This document shows positions 18,280 to 25,939 of a stretch of 64,000 bases of DNA, piece after piece. This DNA is from Eubacteriaceae bacterium (GTDB lineage: Bacteria; Bacillota; Clostridia; Eubacteriales; Anaerofustaceae). The notes under the pieces are model-generated. The model was not told the DNA's origin. It saw only the letters and a list, made by a program, of their open reading frames with translations, and ran no database searches. The stretch is taken from assembly GCA_009782515.1 (NCBI GenBank), contig WRIY01000001.1, positions 86,709-150,708 of the forward strand. Direction: 5' to 3'. The position numbers and the translations under genes were made by a program. Within the stretch, counting starts at the first letter, position 1. Each line of letters begins with the position of its first letter.

Positions 18280-18912
18280 TTAGTAATTGCTGAGGCGCAG
18301 GTAGGCAAAGCCGGCAACGAAAACTGCCAGTATTACCCAGATAGCAACAGTTGCTTTTCTTGACGGGAGCACCAGGTTCACAAACACCCCTGTGGCAATA
18401 GCCGGGCCCATAAACTCAATAATCTGGTTTAAGGGATCGAATTCCAGCTCTCTTGCAGCGAAAAATAAGGTTGAGGACAAAAGCAGCCCTATCCATAGCG
18501 AGATCGCCCCAAGAAACACCCTTGGCGATTTTAGCGCTTTTAGCGTCAGAGCGTCGAATATAAAGCATATTCCGCTTGCCATCAGCAAAAAACTGGCATA
18601 AATGCCTGTATTCAGCCTGATCCCGTATAAGTAGCGCGCTATTGCAACCCCGCATGCCAGGCAGGCAGCTATCGTTGTTGCAAGGTATACCCTGCTCGGG
18701 CTCAGCATTGGCACTGCGGTATCTTTGTCCTCAGTGTCTTCCTTTTCAGGCATTATTATCGCTAGCGAAAAGTACACTAATACCATATAAGGCCAGACAA
18801 TGCACATGAGCAAGAAGCCTATGCGCACTGCTGCGGCTTCAATGCCAAGCTTTTCTGCAAAGCCTGAGCACACGCCACCAAGCATTTTATCTACTGACTT
18901 GTATATATTCAC
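18280..18912 (-). CDS. PspC-domain membrane protein
   Basis: Residues 2-60 form a PspC domain: YKSVDKMLGGVCSGFAEKLGIE, then VRIGFLLMCIVWPYMVLVYFSLAIIMPEK. About five further hydrophobic helices follow (residues 70-210), giving a polytopic membrane protein of 210 residues. PspC proteins are linked to envelope stress in some bacteria, but in Bacillota the role is often unassigned. The gene lies directly upstream of the heat-shock promoter on the same strand and is a separate unit. Beyond the PspC domain I recognise nothing. Confidence 0.8.
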   Translation of the reverse strand: MNIYKSVDKMLGGVCSGFAEKLGIEAAAVRIGFLLMCIVWPYMVLVYFSLAIIMPEKEDTEDKDTAVPMLSPSRVYLATTIAACLACGVAIARYLYGIRLNTGIYASFLLMASGICFIFDALTLKALKSPRVFLGAISLWIGLLLSSTLFFAARELEFDPLNQIIEFMGPAIATGVFVNLVLPSRKATVAIWVILAVFVAGFAYLRLSNY

Positions 18913-19047
18913 TGCCTCACCTTATGCGAATTGTTTTTGTTAATTAAGAAGCCTTTTTAATATCATTAACCTTATGATTATAAAATAGCTTCCTTAATAA
19001 GTAGTATAATAATAGAGTTATTTTATCATAATAATAGGCAGAAAATA

Positions 19048-19602
19048 ATGGCGATATATATTTTAGAGTCTTCGTCGCGCAAAACCGGCTACAGCGCGCA
19101 AGCAGCCCAAGCGGCAATCAGCATTTTTGAAGCGCAAGGCGCAGCTTATATATATGATCGGGCAATAAGCCTTAATGTTGCATATTGCTTGGCATGCGAC
19201 AAATGCATAAGCGAAGAAGTCGAGTGCAGCGTTAAAGACGATATGCTTGGCGTTTATGCCAATCTTATAAAAGCAAGCGCCCTTTTATTCATTACGCCAA
19301 TAACTTTTAGCTCTGTGCCAGCCCAGCTAAAGGCAATCTTAGACAGAGGGCAGCGCTTTTATAACCGGCCGCTCAAAAGAGAGGCGAAGATTCCCGCTTA
19401 CTTTATCGCTTTTGGCGGAGCCAAGCCCTATAAAGAGCAATTCGAAATATACCCGCTTCAGTTTAAGCATTTGCTCAAAAATATTGATGCATGGCAAGCA
19501 GGCGCGCTTAACTTCGCGCATACCGACGCTTACGGCCCCCGCTTAAGCGACGCTGCAGCAAGGCAGATACAGGCCTTAGCGCTGCAAGCAGCTGGATCTT
19601 AG
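19048..19602 (+). CDS. NAD(P)H-dependent FMN reductase / flavodoxin-like protein
   Basis: The 184-residue protein fits the FMN-binding flavodoxin-fold reductases: an early phosphate-binding stretch (LESSSRKTGYSAQAA), CLACDKCISEEVECSVKDD around residue 50, and ITPITFSSVPAQLKAILDRGQ near 90-110. The Cys-x2-Cys-x2-Cys cluster resembles that of iron-sulfur flavoproteins and related quinone/azo reductases, but binding of a cluster is not certain. Its stop overlaps the stop of the opposing gene by four bases. A TATAAT element lies at 19005-19010, with no clear -35. Confidence 0.78.
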   Translation: MAIYILESSSRKTGYSAQAAQAAISIFEAQGAAYIYDRAISLNVAYCLACDKCISEEVECSVKDDMLGVYANLIKASALLFITPITFSSVPAQLKAILDRGQRFYNRPLKREAKIPAYFIAFGGAKPYKEQFEIYPLQFKHLLKNIDAWQAGALNFAHTDAYGPRLSDAAARQIQALALQAAGS

Positions 19603-20171
19603 CTTTCTTCCCTTTTGCCGAGAATGGCTATCCAAATCTCAGATCTGCAGTTGGGCGATCTCAAATCCGGCGTTAGATATACATTTAAAAGCGGCACATT
19701 CTCGTTAAGGATGTATTCGCCTTTTGGAAGCCATTTGCTCATGAGCCTGTCTCCCATTTCAATCAGGGATTCCGGAACCGGCCCCTCTACAGAAAATACT
19801 GCCCATCTTGACTCAGGTATTCTTAAGACTCTCATTGCCTGGGGAGCCTGCTGATCTGATGAAGCCCCGATAAAAAAGTCAAAGCTGCCATCTCCTGAAG
19901 TGTTTATTATCCAGGATGCAGAAACCAGGCCAAAAGGCTTTTGGTTTATTTTCATTGCCATCTCAACGATTTTGCCGGATGAGCGAAGGGTTTCTACAAA
20001 GTTGGATATGTCATCGCGAAAAGCGCCGTTTTCGACTGTTGTTTTTATGTTTGTGCCAATTAGGCGCATTGCAGGCTTGTTTGTTATAATGTAGCGCATT
20101 TTATGCTGGCGCTCCTTTTTAGTTTTTAAAGCTGGTATTTGTTCAAAAAGCTTGCTGTCACGCTTTTTCAC
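19599..20171 (-). CDS. GyrI-like / AraC effector-binding-domain protein
   Basis: The sequence from about residue 25 (MRYIITNKPAMRLIGTNI) through DFFIGASSDQQAPQ, SRWAVFSVEGPVPESLIEMG and KWLPKGEYILNE fits the GyrI-like small-molecule-binding fold seen at the C-terminus of AraC-type regulators, here without a DNA-binding domain. Stand-alone versions bind hydrophobic compounds or hydrolyse them; the role here is unknown. The frame begins with a GTG at 20171 lacking a ribosome site, while ATG 20099 has GGAG twelve bases ahead. The 24 extra residues are lysine-rich and could be real or not. The gene converges on the flavoprotein with a four-base overlap. Confidence 0.72.
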   Translation of the reverse strand: MKKRDSKLFEQIPALKTKKERQHKMRYIITNKPAMRLIGTNIKTTVENGAFRDDISNFVETLRSSGKIVEMAMKINQKPFGLVSASWIINTSGDGSFDFFIGASSDQQAPQAMRVLRIPESRWAVFSVEGPVPESLIEMGDRLMSKWLPKGEYILNENVPLLNVYLTPDLRSPNCRSEIWIAILGKREES

Positions 20172-20409
20172 ATGATGATATCAAATAATAATTACTATTT
20201 GGTTCTCATTTCTATGCTTTCTTCATATATTTTATGCAAATGCCGGATTGGGCAGCGATTTCACAAATTTCGCCGCTTGGCATAGCGGCTGTTGGCCGGG
20301 CTTTTGCCTGTTTGCATATTTCCTTTAGCCTAAATAAGGAAAATAAAAGGAAACTCGTGTATGATGGCATTAAGGAAAAAAATTCTAATTTATTGCATAG
20401 GAGATGAAT

Positions 20410-21303
20410 ATGAATAAAAAGCCTATAGCCCTTTATTTGGTTTTTGCTTTTTTAATTGCCTGGCTGCTGCATGGCTGGCTGGCGCTTAACAGGATAGGCA
20501 TCCAGACTCAGCTTGGCACTCTGGTACTGGCAATATCAATGTGGGCGCCAGCGCTTGCTGTATTAATATCAAAAGCGCTTGTGCCAAGGCCGCGGGCAAT
20601 GTATCTGTCTTTGAAGCCGAATTTTAAAGGCAATATGCGTTGGTACCTGCTTGCATGGCTTTTGCCTTTGGGGTATACCATGCTTGGCGGCATTCTTTAT
20701 TATTCTATTTTCCAAAGCCATTTTGATATAGGCCTTGGAGCAATGCGCTCAATTCTTGAGCAAAACCAAGCAGCCGCCATTACCGGCCGCGATCTGAGAG
20801 CCGCATTTGCCATCCAGATTTTTTTTATGCTGACTATTAATACTATTTTGACAATGCTGCTTGCCTTGGGGGAGGAAATCGGGTGGAGAGGCTTTCTGTA
20901 CCCGGCTTTGCGCGAGCTGGCATCCGAAACCAAAGCCCAGATCATTTGCGGAGTTATATGGGGGCTATGGCATGCCCCGGCTATTGCGATGGGCCATAAT
21001 TACGGCACAGCCTATCGCGGATATCCCTGGCTTGGCATTATTGCCATGTGTTTGCCGTCTATTGGATTCGGTGTTTTGTTTTCGTTTGTAACCAAAAAAA
21101 CGGGCAGCATATGGCCCGCAGCGCTGGCGCATGGCGCAAACAACGCTATTACAGGCGCAGCAGGGCTGTTTATCAGTGATGAGGGGCTAAAGCATATGGA
21201 CTCGTATGGCACGCTTGCATTCGGCACAATACTGGTTGTTCCAATGCTGTTAATAGCTTGCCTGCTTCATGTTTCATCTGAAAAGCAAAGCAAAGCTGCT
21301 TAA
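20410..21303 (+). CDS. CPBP-family intramembrane metalloprotease
   Basis: Multiple hydrophobic helices surround the family motifs: EEIGWRGFLYPAL (the EExxxR motif, near residue 155), WGLWHAPAI (second motif, His), and AALAHGANNA (third). These CAAX-protease/bacteriocin-processing-like enzymes sit in the membrane and are often tied to peptide processing or bacteriocin self-immunity, but no bacteriocin gene is adjacent. TAGGAG is six bases ahead of ATG 20410, while the ATG at 20404 overlaps the site, so I start at 20410. It is monocistronic. Confidence 0.88.
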   Translation: MNKKPIALYLVFAFLIAWLLHGWLALNRIGIQTQLGTLVLAISMWAPALAVLISKALVPRPRAMYLSLKPNFKGNMRWYLLAWLLPLGYTMLGGILYYSIFQSHFDIGLGAMRSILEQNQAAAITGRDLRAAFAIQIFFMLTINTILTMLLALGEEIGWRGFLYPALRELASETKAQIICGVIWGLWHAPAIAMGHNYGTAYRGYPWLGIIAMCLPSIGFGVLFSFVTKKTGSIWPAALAHGANNAITGAAGLFISDEGLKHMDSYGTLAFGTILVVPMLLIACLLHVSSEKQSKAA

Positions 21304-21405
21304 CTGCAGCACGAAGGCTGTTCAGGCCGGCTGGGCAGGACTTACAAAAAACGCAAAAAAAATCATATTCCAATGCGGTAAGGCAATCGGGACAGAAGCG
21401 CATTG

Positions 21406-21458
21406 AAAAAACCCTCCCGGAAAGGCATTACAGTACTGCAAAAAAATTTCCAGGAGGG
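21406..21458 (-). terminator. extended terminator-like hairpin
   Basis: CCCTCC-c-GGAAA (21412-21423) pairs with TTTCC-a-GGAGGG (21447-21458), and the loop contains a second imperfect stem. Six T residues follow on the minus strand (21411-21406). It probably ends the DUF4342 transcript, 104 bases downstream of that gene, and could also stop the opposing protease transcript. Confidence 0.5.
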
Positions 21459-21561
21459 CTGTCTCATTGTTGGCATAATTATGCCACTGTTTATAGATTG
21501 GCAGCTATTGCCCGAATTTGATAGTGTGAATTGCTATAGTTTCAGCGGCGGGCGCCAGGCT

Positions 21562-21804
21562 TTAGTGCTCGATAGAAATGGTGCATTCTGTTGCGAGAGC
21601 TGCTATTGTTGCTACTGCAGCAAAAACCGGAGCCAACACAACGCCGGCAACGCCTACCGTCACAGGAAAGCTAAAAATCTCTTTCTCGTCTTTTCCCTTG
21701 ATAGTAATCTTTCTTGCATTGCCTTCCTTGACTATGTTTTTGATCTTGGCGATAAAATCTTCGCTGTTAACTTTGAACTCTTCTGTTTTTTTGTTTTCGC
21801 TCAC
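21562..21804 (-). CDS. DUF4342-domain protein
   Basis: The 80-residue protein follows the DUF4342 pattern I know: FKVNSEDFIAKIKNIVKEGNARKITIKG, then a short strand (KEIFSFPVTVGVAG), then a hydrophobic stretch (VVLAPVFAAVATIAALATECTISIE) that is probably one membrane helix. Its function is not established. The start is a GTG six bases after GGGAG. It stands alone on the minus strand. Confidence 0.85.
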   Translation of the reverse strand: MSENKKTEEFKVNSEDFIAKIKNIVKEGNARKITIKGKDEKEIFSFPVTVGVAGVVLAPVFAAVATIAALATECTISIEH

Positions 21805-22041
21805 TTTATTCTCCCTTTCATTCCGCTTTATAGTTATGCGCTATGCTTATGCATTATTATTTTTTCGAAGCTATAAGCGGCATAATAATTTTAACATCCG
21901 CTCAGCATGGCTAAAAGGCATTGGGCATGAATTCCGCTGATGCGCTTTACATGCAGCAAAGCGCCCGAACACAAGGCTGCTCTGCTTCGGTAAGCGGTCT
22001 ATCAAAAAAGATGCTATTGCTTTGATTTATCGCCTATTCGC

Positions 22042-22072
22042 TTGACCTGTCTATTGCTTTATAGTTTACACT
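22042..22072 (+). promoter_or_regulatory. candidate MerR-type promoter with 19-base spacer
   Basis: TTGACC (22042-22047) and TACACT (22067-22072) are 19 bases apart, the stretched spacing typical of MerR-regulated promoters. CTAT (22051-22054) and ATAG (22061-22064) form a small dyad within the spacer. It lies directly ahead of a merR-family gene, so autoregulation is plausible. The leader would be very short. Confidence 0.45.
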
Positions 22073-22092
22073 GCCTGTAAGGAGGCTAAAGC

Positions 22093-22653
22093 ATGTTTAC
22101 AATTGGAAGGCTAAGCCAAATATCCGGGCTTTCGCGAACTGCAATTCTTTACTATGAATCAATCGGGCTGCTCACTGCTCCGGCGCGCAGCGAGTCGAAT
22201 TACCGCCTTTACTCAAACGATTCAGCTGAGCGCCTGGAAAAGATATGCGCCTACCGTGACGCCGGGGTAGCGCTTGATGACATCGCACAGATTCTGAGCC
22301 ATGAGCGCAGCTCTGAAACGGAAATACTCGAAAGAACACTGCAAATGCTCAACCAAAAGGCAAAAGAGATTCGGCAATGCCAGGAGAGAATAACAGCATT
22401 GCTGTCTCAGGCAACAGGCACAAAGCGCTCCGTATTCGGAACAGGATTGAATGCTATTAAGGCTGCTCTTGCCCCGCTTGGAATCAGCGATGGCATTTTC
22501 CTTAAAGTGCACAAGGCGCTTGAAGAAAATTCGCCCGAAGGGCACCATCAACTGTTGGCGCTTTTGGGCTTTAGCGGCGATGAAATCAGCCATATTGATG
22601 CCGAGATGCGAAAAGAGAGGGAGGATGCGCGCGATGATACAAAGAAAGCTTAA
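22093..22653 (+). CDS. MerR-family transcriptional regulator
   Basis: The N-terminus (FTIGRLSQISGLSRTAILYYESIGLL, then NYRLYSNDSAERLEKICAYRDAG) is a MerR winged helix, followed by a coiled-coil dimer helix (ILERTLQMLNQKAKEIRQCQERI, about 80-105). The C-terminal effector region (about 110-186) is short and ends with Asp/Glu-rich sequence. AAGGAGG precedes the ATG. Its end overlaps the start of a methyltransferase gene by 20 bases, so the two are likely co-translated. The inducer is unknown. Confidence 0.92.
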   Translation: MFTIGRLSQISGLSRTAILYYESIGLLTAPARSESNYRLYSNDSAERLEKICAYRDAGVALDDIAQILSHERSSETEILERTLQMLNQKAKEIRQCQERITALLSQATGTKRSVFGTGLNAIKAALAPLGISDGIFLKVHKALEENSPEGHHQLLALLGFSGDEISHIDAEMRKEREDARDDTKKA

Positions 22654-23179
22654 AAATTCAGAGTTTCGGTTTATGCAGGCGTTAATGAATCTTGTTGACC
22701 ATGTGTATCCCCATGTTCGGGCCAAGTCGGAAGCGTTCGGCATTAAAGCCGGCCAGACAGTCGTTGACTATGGCTGCGGCCCAGGGCGGTATACAGTTGA
22801 AATGGCGCGCCTTGTCGGCCCTGCCGGCAAGGTTATCGCAGTTGACTTGGTTGAATTGGCTTTAGAGGCTACGAAAATCAAGTTGGAAGAGCGCGGCCTT
22901 GGCAACGTTGAATTAAAGCTGGCGCAAGAATATGATTCCGGCATAGAGGGCAGCACTGCTGACATTGTCTTCGCAATAGATATGTTTCATCATATTGCCG
23001 ACACAGACTCCTTTTTGCGCGAAGTTTACCGCATATCAAAGCCGGACGGCTTACTGGTGCTATCCGGCGGGCACATGCTTCGCAAAACTGTCAAAGCAAA
23101 AATCGCCATGTCTGAAATTTGGGATATTGCAAAAGAGCGCAAAGATCAAATAGTATACAAAAAACGTGAAGGCTTTTGA
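22634..23179 (+). CDS. class I SAM-dependent methyltransferase
   Basis: The 181-residue protein contains the Rossmann-type SAM site: VVDYGCGPGRYTVEMARLVG (motif I), VIAVDLVELAL (motif II), DIVFAIDMFHHIAD (motif IV region) and REVYRISKPDGLLVLSGG. I place the start at ATG 22634, nine bases after GGGAGG. An ATG at 22625 and a much longer open frame upstream would sit inside the regulator gene. The substrate is unknown; coupling to a MerR-type regulator suggests a response to a small molecule. The C-terminus looks short relative to some relatives. Confidence 0.85.
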   Translation: MIQRKLKNSEFRFMQALMNLVDHVYPHVRAKSEAFGIKAGQTVVDYGCGPGRYTVEMARLVGPAGKVIAVDLVELALEATKIKLEERGLGNVELKLAQEYDSGIEGSTADIVFAIDMFHHIADTDSFLREVYRISKPDGLLVLSGGHMLRKTVKAKIAMSEIWDIAKERKDQIVYKKREGF

Positions 23180-23181
23180 TG

Positions 23182-23224
23182 AAAAAGGCCGGCGCATAAA
23201 TAAAAACAGGGTTAACAGCGCCGG
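23182..23224 (-). terminator. possible terminator of corrinoid-protein gene
   Basis: CCGGCGC (23189-23195) pairs with GCGCCGG (23218-23224) across a 22-base loop, and the minus strand then has five T residues (23186-23182). It lies about 125 bases past the corrinoid gene. Confidence 0.4.
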
Positions 23225-23349
23225 GCTTTGAGCAGCTATGCTCAGCCGCCAAACAGTTGCCATAGCTTGTAACAGTATAAAAAAAGCGCTGACAGAATCT
23301 ATAAAAGCGCGATTCCATCAGCCCCTTTGCCAAATGGTTTATGAATTGG

Positions 23350-23991
23350 CTATGCGTTTACCCATCCGCGGCAAATACGAACCCCTTCAGCAGCGTTTGT
23401 AGTGAACGCATCGGCGCCTATGTACTCACATGCTTCCTTGGTAACAGGGTTGCCGCCAATGATAACCTTGATATCATCTTTAATTCCTGCAGCCTGCAGC
23501 GCTTCGACAGTCGACTTCATGGAGTCAAGCGCTAAAGTAAGAACACCGGACAGGCCGATAATATCCGGCTTCACTTCCTTTGCCTTTTCAACAAAAGCCT
23601 CCGGGCTCTGGTCAATGCCCAGATCGAATACCTCAAAGCCTGCAATCTCTATCATATTCTTGAAAATATTTTTGCCTATGTCATGCAGGTCGCCATGGAC
23701 TGTGCCAACAATAATTTTGCCTATAGTATTTCCAGTTCCGGAAGACAGAATAGGCTTAAGGGCTTGAATTGTCTCTGTCAGTATCTCGCCGGCAAAAATC
23801 AAATCGCCAACAAAATACTCCCCCTTTTCAAAAAGGTCGCCAACAATATTCATGCCATCCTGGCATGCAGCAACAGCTGCCAGCCCGTCTGATTCTGATG
23901 CACCGGAAGCTACAAGCTCATTTGCGAATTCGAGCACGCCTTCTTCGTCTAAGTCACCAAGCAATTGTGCTAATTTTTTGAAATCAGCCAT
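23350..23991 (-). CDS. methyltransferase-associated corrinoid protein (MtmC/MttC/MtbC type)
   Basis: The 213-residue protein has a helical cap domain (about 1-85, LLGDLDEEGVLEFANELVASG) and a B12-binding domain (about 88-213). The cobalt-ligating DxHxxG motif appears as GDLHDIGKN, with GLSGVLTLALDSM and IGGNPVTKEACEYIGAD completing the fold. Such proteins carry a methyl group on a cobamide between a substrate-specific methyltransferase and an acceptor methyltransferase. No partner methyltransferase or reactivase gene is in the window, so its substrate is open. GAGGA precedes the ATG. Confidence 0.9.
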   Translation of the reverse strand: MADFKKLAQLLGDLDEEGVLEFANELVASGASESDGLAAVAACQDGMNIVGDLFEKGEYFVGDLIFAGEILTETIQALKPILSSGTGNTIGKIIVGTVHGDLHDIGKNIFKNMIEIAGFEVFDLGIDQSPEAFVEKAKEVKPDIIGLSGVLTLALDSMKSTVEALQAAGIKDDIKVIIGGNPVTKEACEYIGADAFTTNAAEGVRICRGWVNA

Positions 23992-24229
23992 TTTTAAAAA
24001 TCCTCACATCTTAATTAGAATGCCTTATTTTAACATACCGCAGTATCTAAAACAACCTCTTTTTGCATATATGAGCATCCAAGCCGCCAAAAGCGCCGAA
24101 AAAATCCGTGCCGGCAGCGCAGAAAATCCCTCAAACTGAATGCCAAACGCTACACAAATATCATCACCTTTGAGTAATATATCACGCAGGAAAAAAATCA
24201 TTAGTTAGCATTAAGGAAGGCGAATTTAT

Positions 24230-25777
24230 ATGGATGATTATACATATGCATGCCAGCCCTGCGGCAACTGCCCGAATTGCGGGGTAGCCAGAAGCAGGTG
24301 CAACTGCGCTCAGAATGATGCAATAAGCTATGCCAGCTATAGCTATATCGATAATGCTCCCGGGAATGCCAACTGCTGCCAAAACACCGGCAACTGCTGC
24401 CAAACCCAAGTGCCCATATGCTCCGGCTGCCAGCAAAGCGCTTTGCAGGCCAGCGCCAGATCTTTCATGGTTGGCGAAGAGATGGATTTCGCGCTTATCA
24501 AAATAAAAAGAAGCTGTGATGATGTTTCTATGTCTACCCAGAGAATGCAGCGCGATTGCGACGATGCTGTGGCGGCAATGCAAAAGCAGCAAAATGAATG
24601 CGACGAAGTTATCGCATCATTTCAAATGCAGCGGCTAAGCAGCGCTGAGTTCAGCTTGTCAACGCAAAAGCTCAACAGAGATTTTGACGATTTGTCTGTT
24701 GCTGCCCAAAGGATTCAAAGAGCAAGCGAAGACGTATTGCTTGCTGCCCAAAGGCTTCAAAGGGACTATGAAAACGCTTCTCTTGCTGCAAGGCAGAGCA
24801 GCATAAGCAAGGAAAGCATGGCAATGGGCTTTCAGTGGATTCACAGAGGCTGTGATGACGCGTTTTTAATAATCCAAAGAATGCAAAGGGACTGCGAAGA
24901 CGCAGCGCTCGTTATGCAGAGGCAGCGCTCAAACGCCGATGAAGCGTCGCTAACGCTGCAAAAGCTTAAGCTGGGCGAGGAGATAGACATCAGCGTGCAA
25001 TTTCAAAGCAGAAGCTATGAAAGCTCCAGCATGCCTATGCAGATAGTTATGCGATGCTGTGATGAAGCCATTTCAGCTTTTCAACGGCTGCAAAGGGAAT
25101 GCGAGGACATAGTAATTGCGATCCAAAGCTCAAGCTTTGCAATCAATGCGCAATCCGGCTGCTGCAGCTCATGCCAAAACCCAAGCTGCGTTAATTCACC
25201 GGTTATGCCAGTTAGGCAGGCAAGCGCAAACAATAGCTGCTGCGCAAGCTGCGCAGCGCCACTCGCGCAAACCAGAACAGGCAATAACTGCTGCCCGAGC
25301 TGCGCAGCGCCAATCGAGCAAGCAAGCGCAAGCAATAGCTGCTGCCCAACATGCGCAGCGCCACTCACGCAGGCAAGCGCAAGCAATAGCTGCTGCCCAA
25401 CATGCGCAGCGCCTCTCACGCAGGCAAGCGCAAGCAATAACTGCTGCCCTACATGCGCAGCGCCACTCGAGCAGGCAAGCGCAAGCAATAGCTGCTGCCC
25501 GAGCAGCACTGTGCTTCTCGAACAGGCAAGCGCAAGCAATAGCTGCTGCCCAACATGCGCAGCGCCTCTCACGCAGGCAAGCGCAAACAGCAACTGCTGC
25601 AGCAGCACTGTGCCGCTGACAGTGGATACATATACAGGCAACTGCAATACAGACTGCAGCAATTTGGCGCCGGAGCAGATATCGCCGCGAGGCAGCGCAG
25701 CATACAGCCAGCCTTTTGCCAGCCAAGCCCCAGTGCGCAAACTGTACAGATCAGTTCATATGTTTTCGCCGGGCTGA
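24230..25777 (+). CDS. cysteine-rich repeat protein, function unknown
   Basis: This 515-residue protein fits no family that I know. It has four parts. Residues 1-70 are Cys-rich (CQPCGNCPNC, CNC and two CC pairs). Residues 92-300 are about fifteen 14-residue repeats with consensus (L/M/I)QRxC(D/E)DAxxAxQR, expected to be helical. Residues 330-464 are eight Cys-rich repeats of 17 residues (last one 16), typified by QASASNSCCPTCAAPLT. The last 50 residues are mixed and basic. I count close to 50 cysteines and no signal peptide or membrane helix. AAGGAAGG precedes the ATG. A structural, disulfide-cross-linked role (surface layer, coat or exosporium-like) is a guess from composition and from its Cys-rich neighbour. 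Confidence 0.8.
   Translation: MDDYTYACQPCGNCPNCGVARSRCNCAQNDAISYASYSYIDNAPGNANCCQNTGNCCQTQVPICSGCQQSALQASARSFMVGEEMDFALIKIKRSCDDVSMSTQRMQRDCDDAVAAMQKQQNECDEVIASFQMQRLSSAEFSLSTQKLNRDFDDLSVAAQRIQRASEDVLLAAQRLQRDYENASLAARQSSISKESMAMGFQWIHRGCDDAFLIIQRMQRDCEDAALVMQRQRSNADEASLTLQKLKLGEEIDISVQFQSRSYESSSMPMQIVMRCCDEAISAFQRLQRECEDIVIAIQSSSFAINAQSGCCSSCQNPSCVNSPVMPVRQASANNSCCASCAAPLAQTRTGNNCCPSCAAPIEQASASNSCCPTCAAPLTQASASNSCCPTCAAPLTQASASNNCCPTCAAPLEQASASNSCCPSSTVLLEQASASNSCCPTCAAPLTQASANSNCCSSTVPLTVDTYTGNCNTDCSNLAPEQISPRGSAAYSQPFASQAPVRKLYRSVHMFSPG
24503..25129 (+). repeat. about 15 degenerate 42-base repeats (14-residue units)
   Basis: Successive units read, for example, IKRSCDDVSMSTQR, MQRDCDDAVAAMQK, LNRDFDDLSVAAQR, IQRASEDVLLAAQR, MQRDCEDAALVMQR and LQRECEDIVIAIQS. 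They are conserved at the protein level but diverged at the DNA level, which argues for selection on the protein. One unit is 13 residues. Confidence 0.8.
25217..25621 (+). repeat. eight tandem 51-base repeats (17-residue Cys-rich units)
   Basis: Seven units of 51 bases and one of 48 encode QASASNSCCPTCAAPLT and variants. Units 3, 4 and 7 are nearly identical in DNA, which implies recent duplication or conversion. Unit 6 and unit 8 lose the second Cys pair (CCPSSTV, CCSSTV). The array has no stops in other frames, which creates long spurious open frames on both strands. Confidence 0.92.
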
Positions 25778-25819
25778 GAAAAAAGCAAAGAAAATTTGTG
25801 ATAATGTGCAAGCTTCCGC

Positions 25820-25904
25820 ACAATAAAACGGAGATTTCCATACTATGTACTACGAAAAGCCATATCGGCGGTTTTCGCCTTCTGCCTTACACAAGGCAAG
25901 ATAG
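25820..25904 (+). other. possible sporulation-type promoter and 19-codon ORF in the gap
   Basis: AC (25820-25821), 17 bases, then CATACTAT (25839-25846) resembles a sigma-K-type promoter (AC-N16/17-CATAnnnTA), with one mismatch. The ATG at 25845, eleven bases after GGAG, opens MYYEKPYRRFSPSALHKAR and stops at 25904. Both readings overlap, so at most one is likely right; neither is secure. Confidence 0.2.
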
Positions 25905-25939
25905 AAATGATATGAAAAACACTACTTAGAGGTGATATA

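Noticed and set aside
25217..25621. CRISPR array
   Set aside because: Repeats are directly adjacent, without variable spacers, and are in frame with a protein-coding gene.
25081..25740. Long open frames on the minus strand and in the other plus frames across the Cys-rich array
   Set aside because: They arise because a 51-base unit without stops in any frame is repeated; the products are low-complexity (AQAIAAAQHAQR-type and LLLALACVRGAAH-type) and lack ribosome sites.
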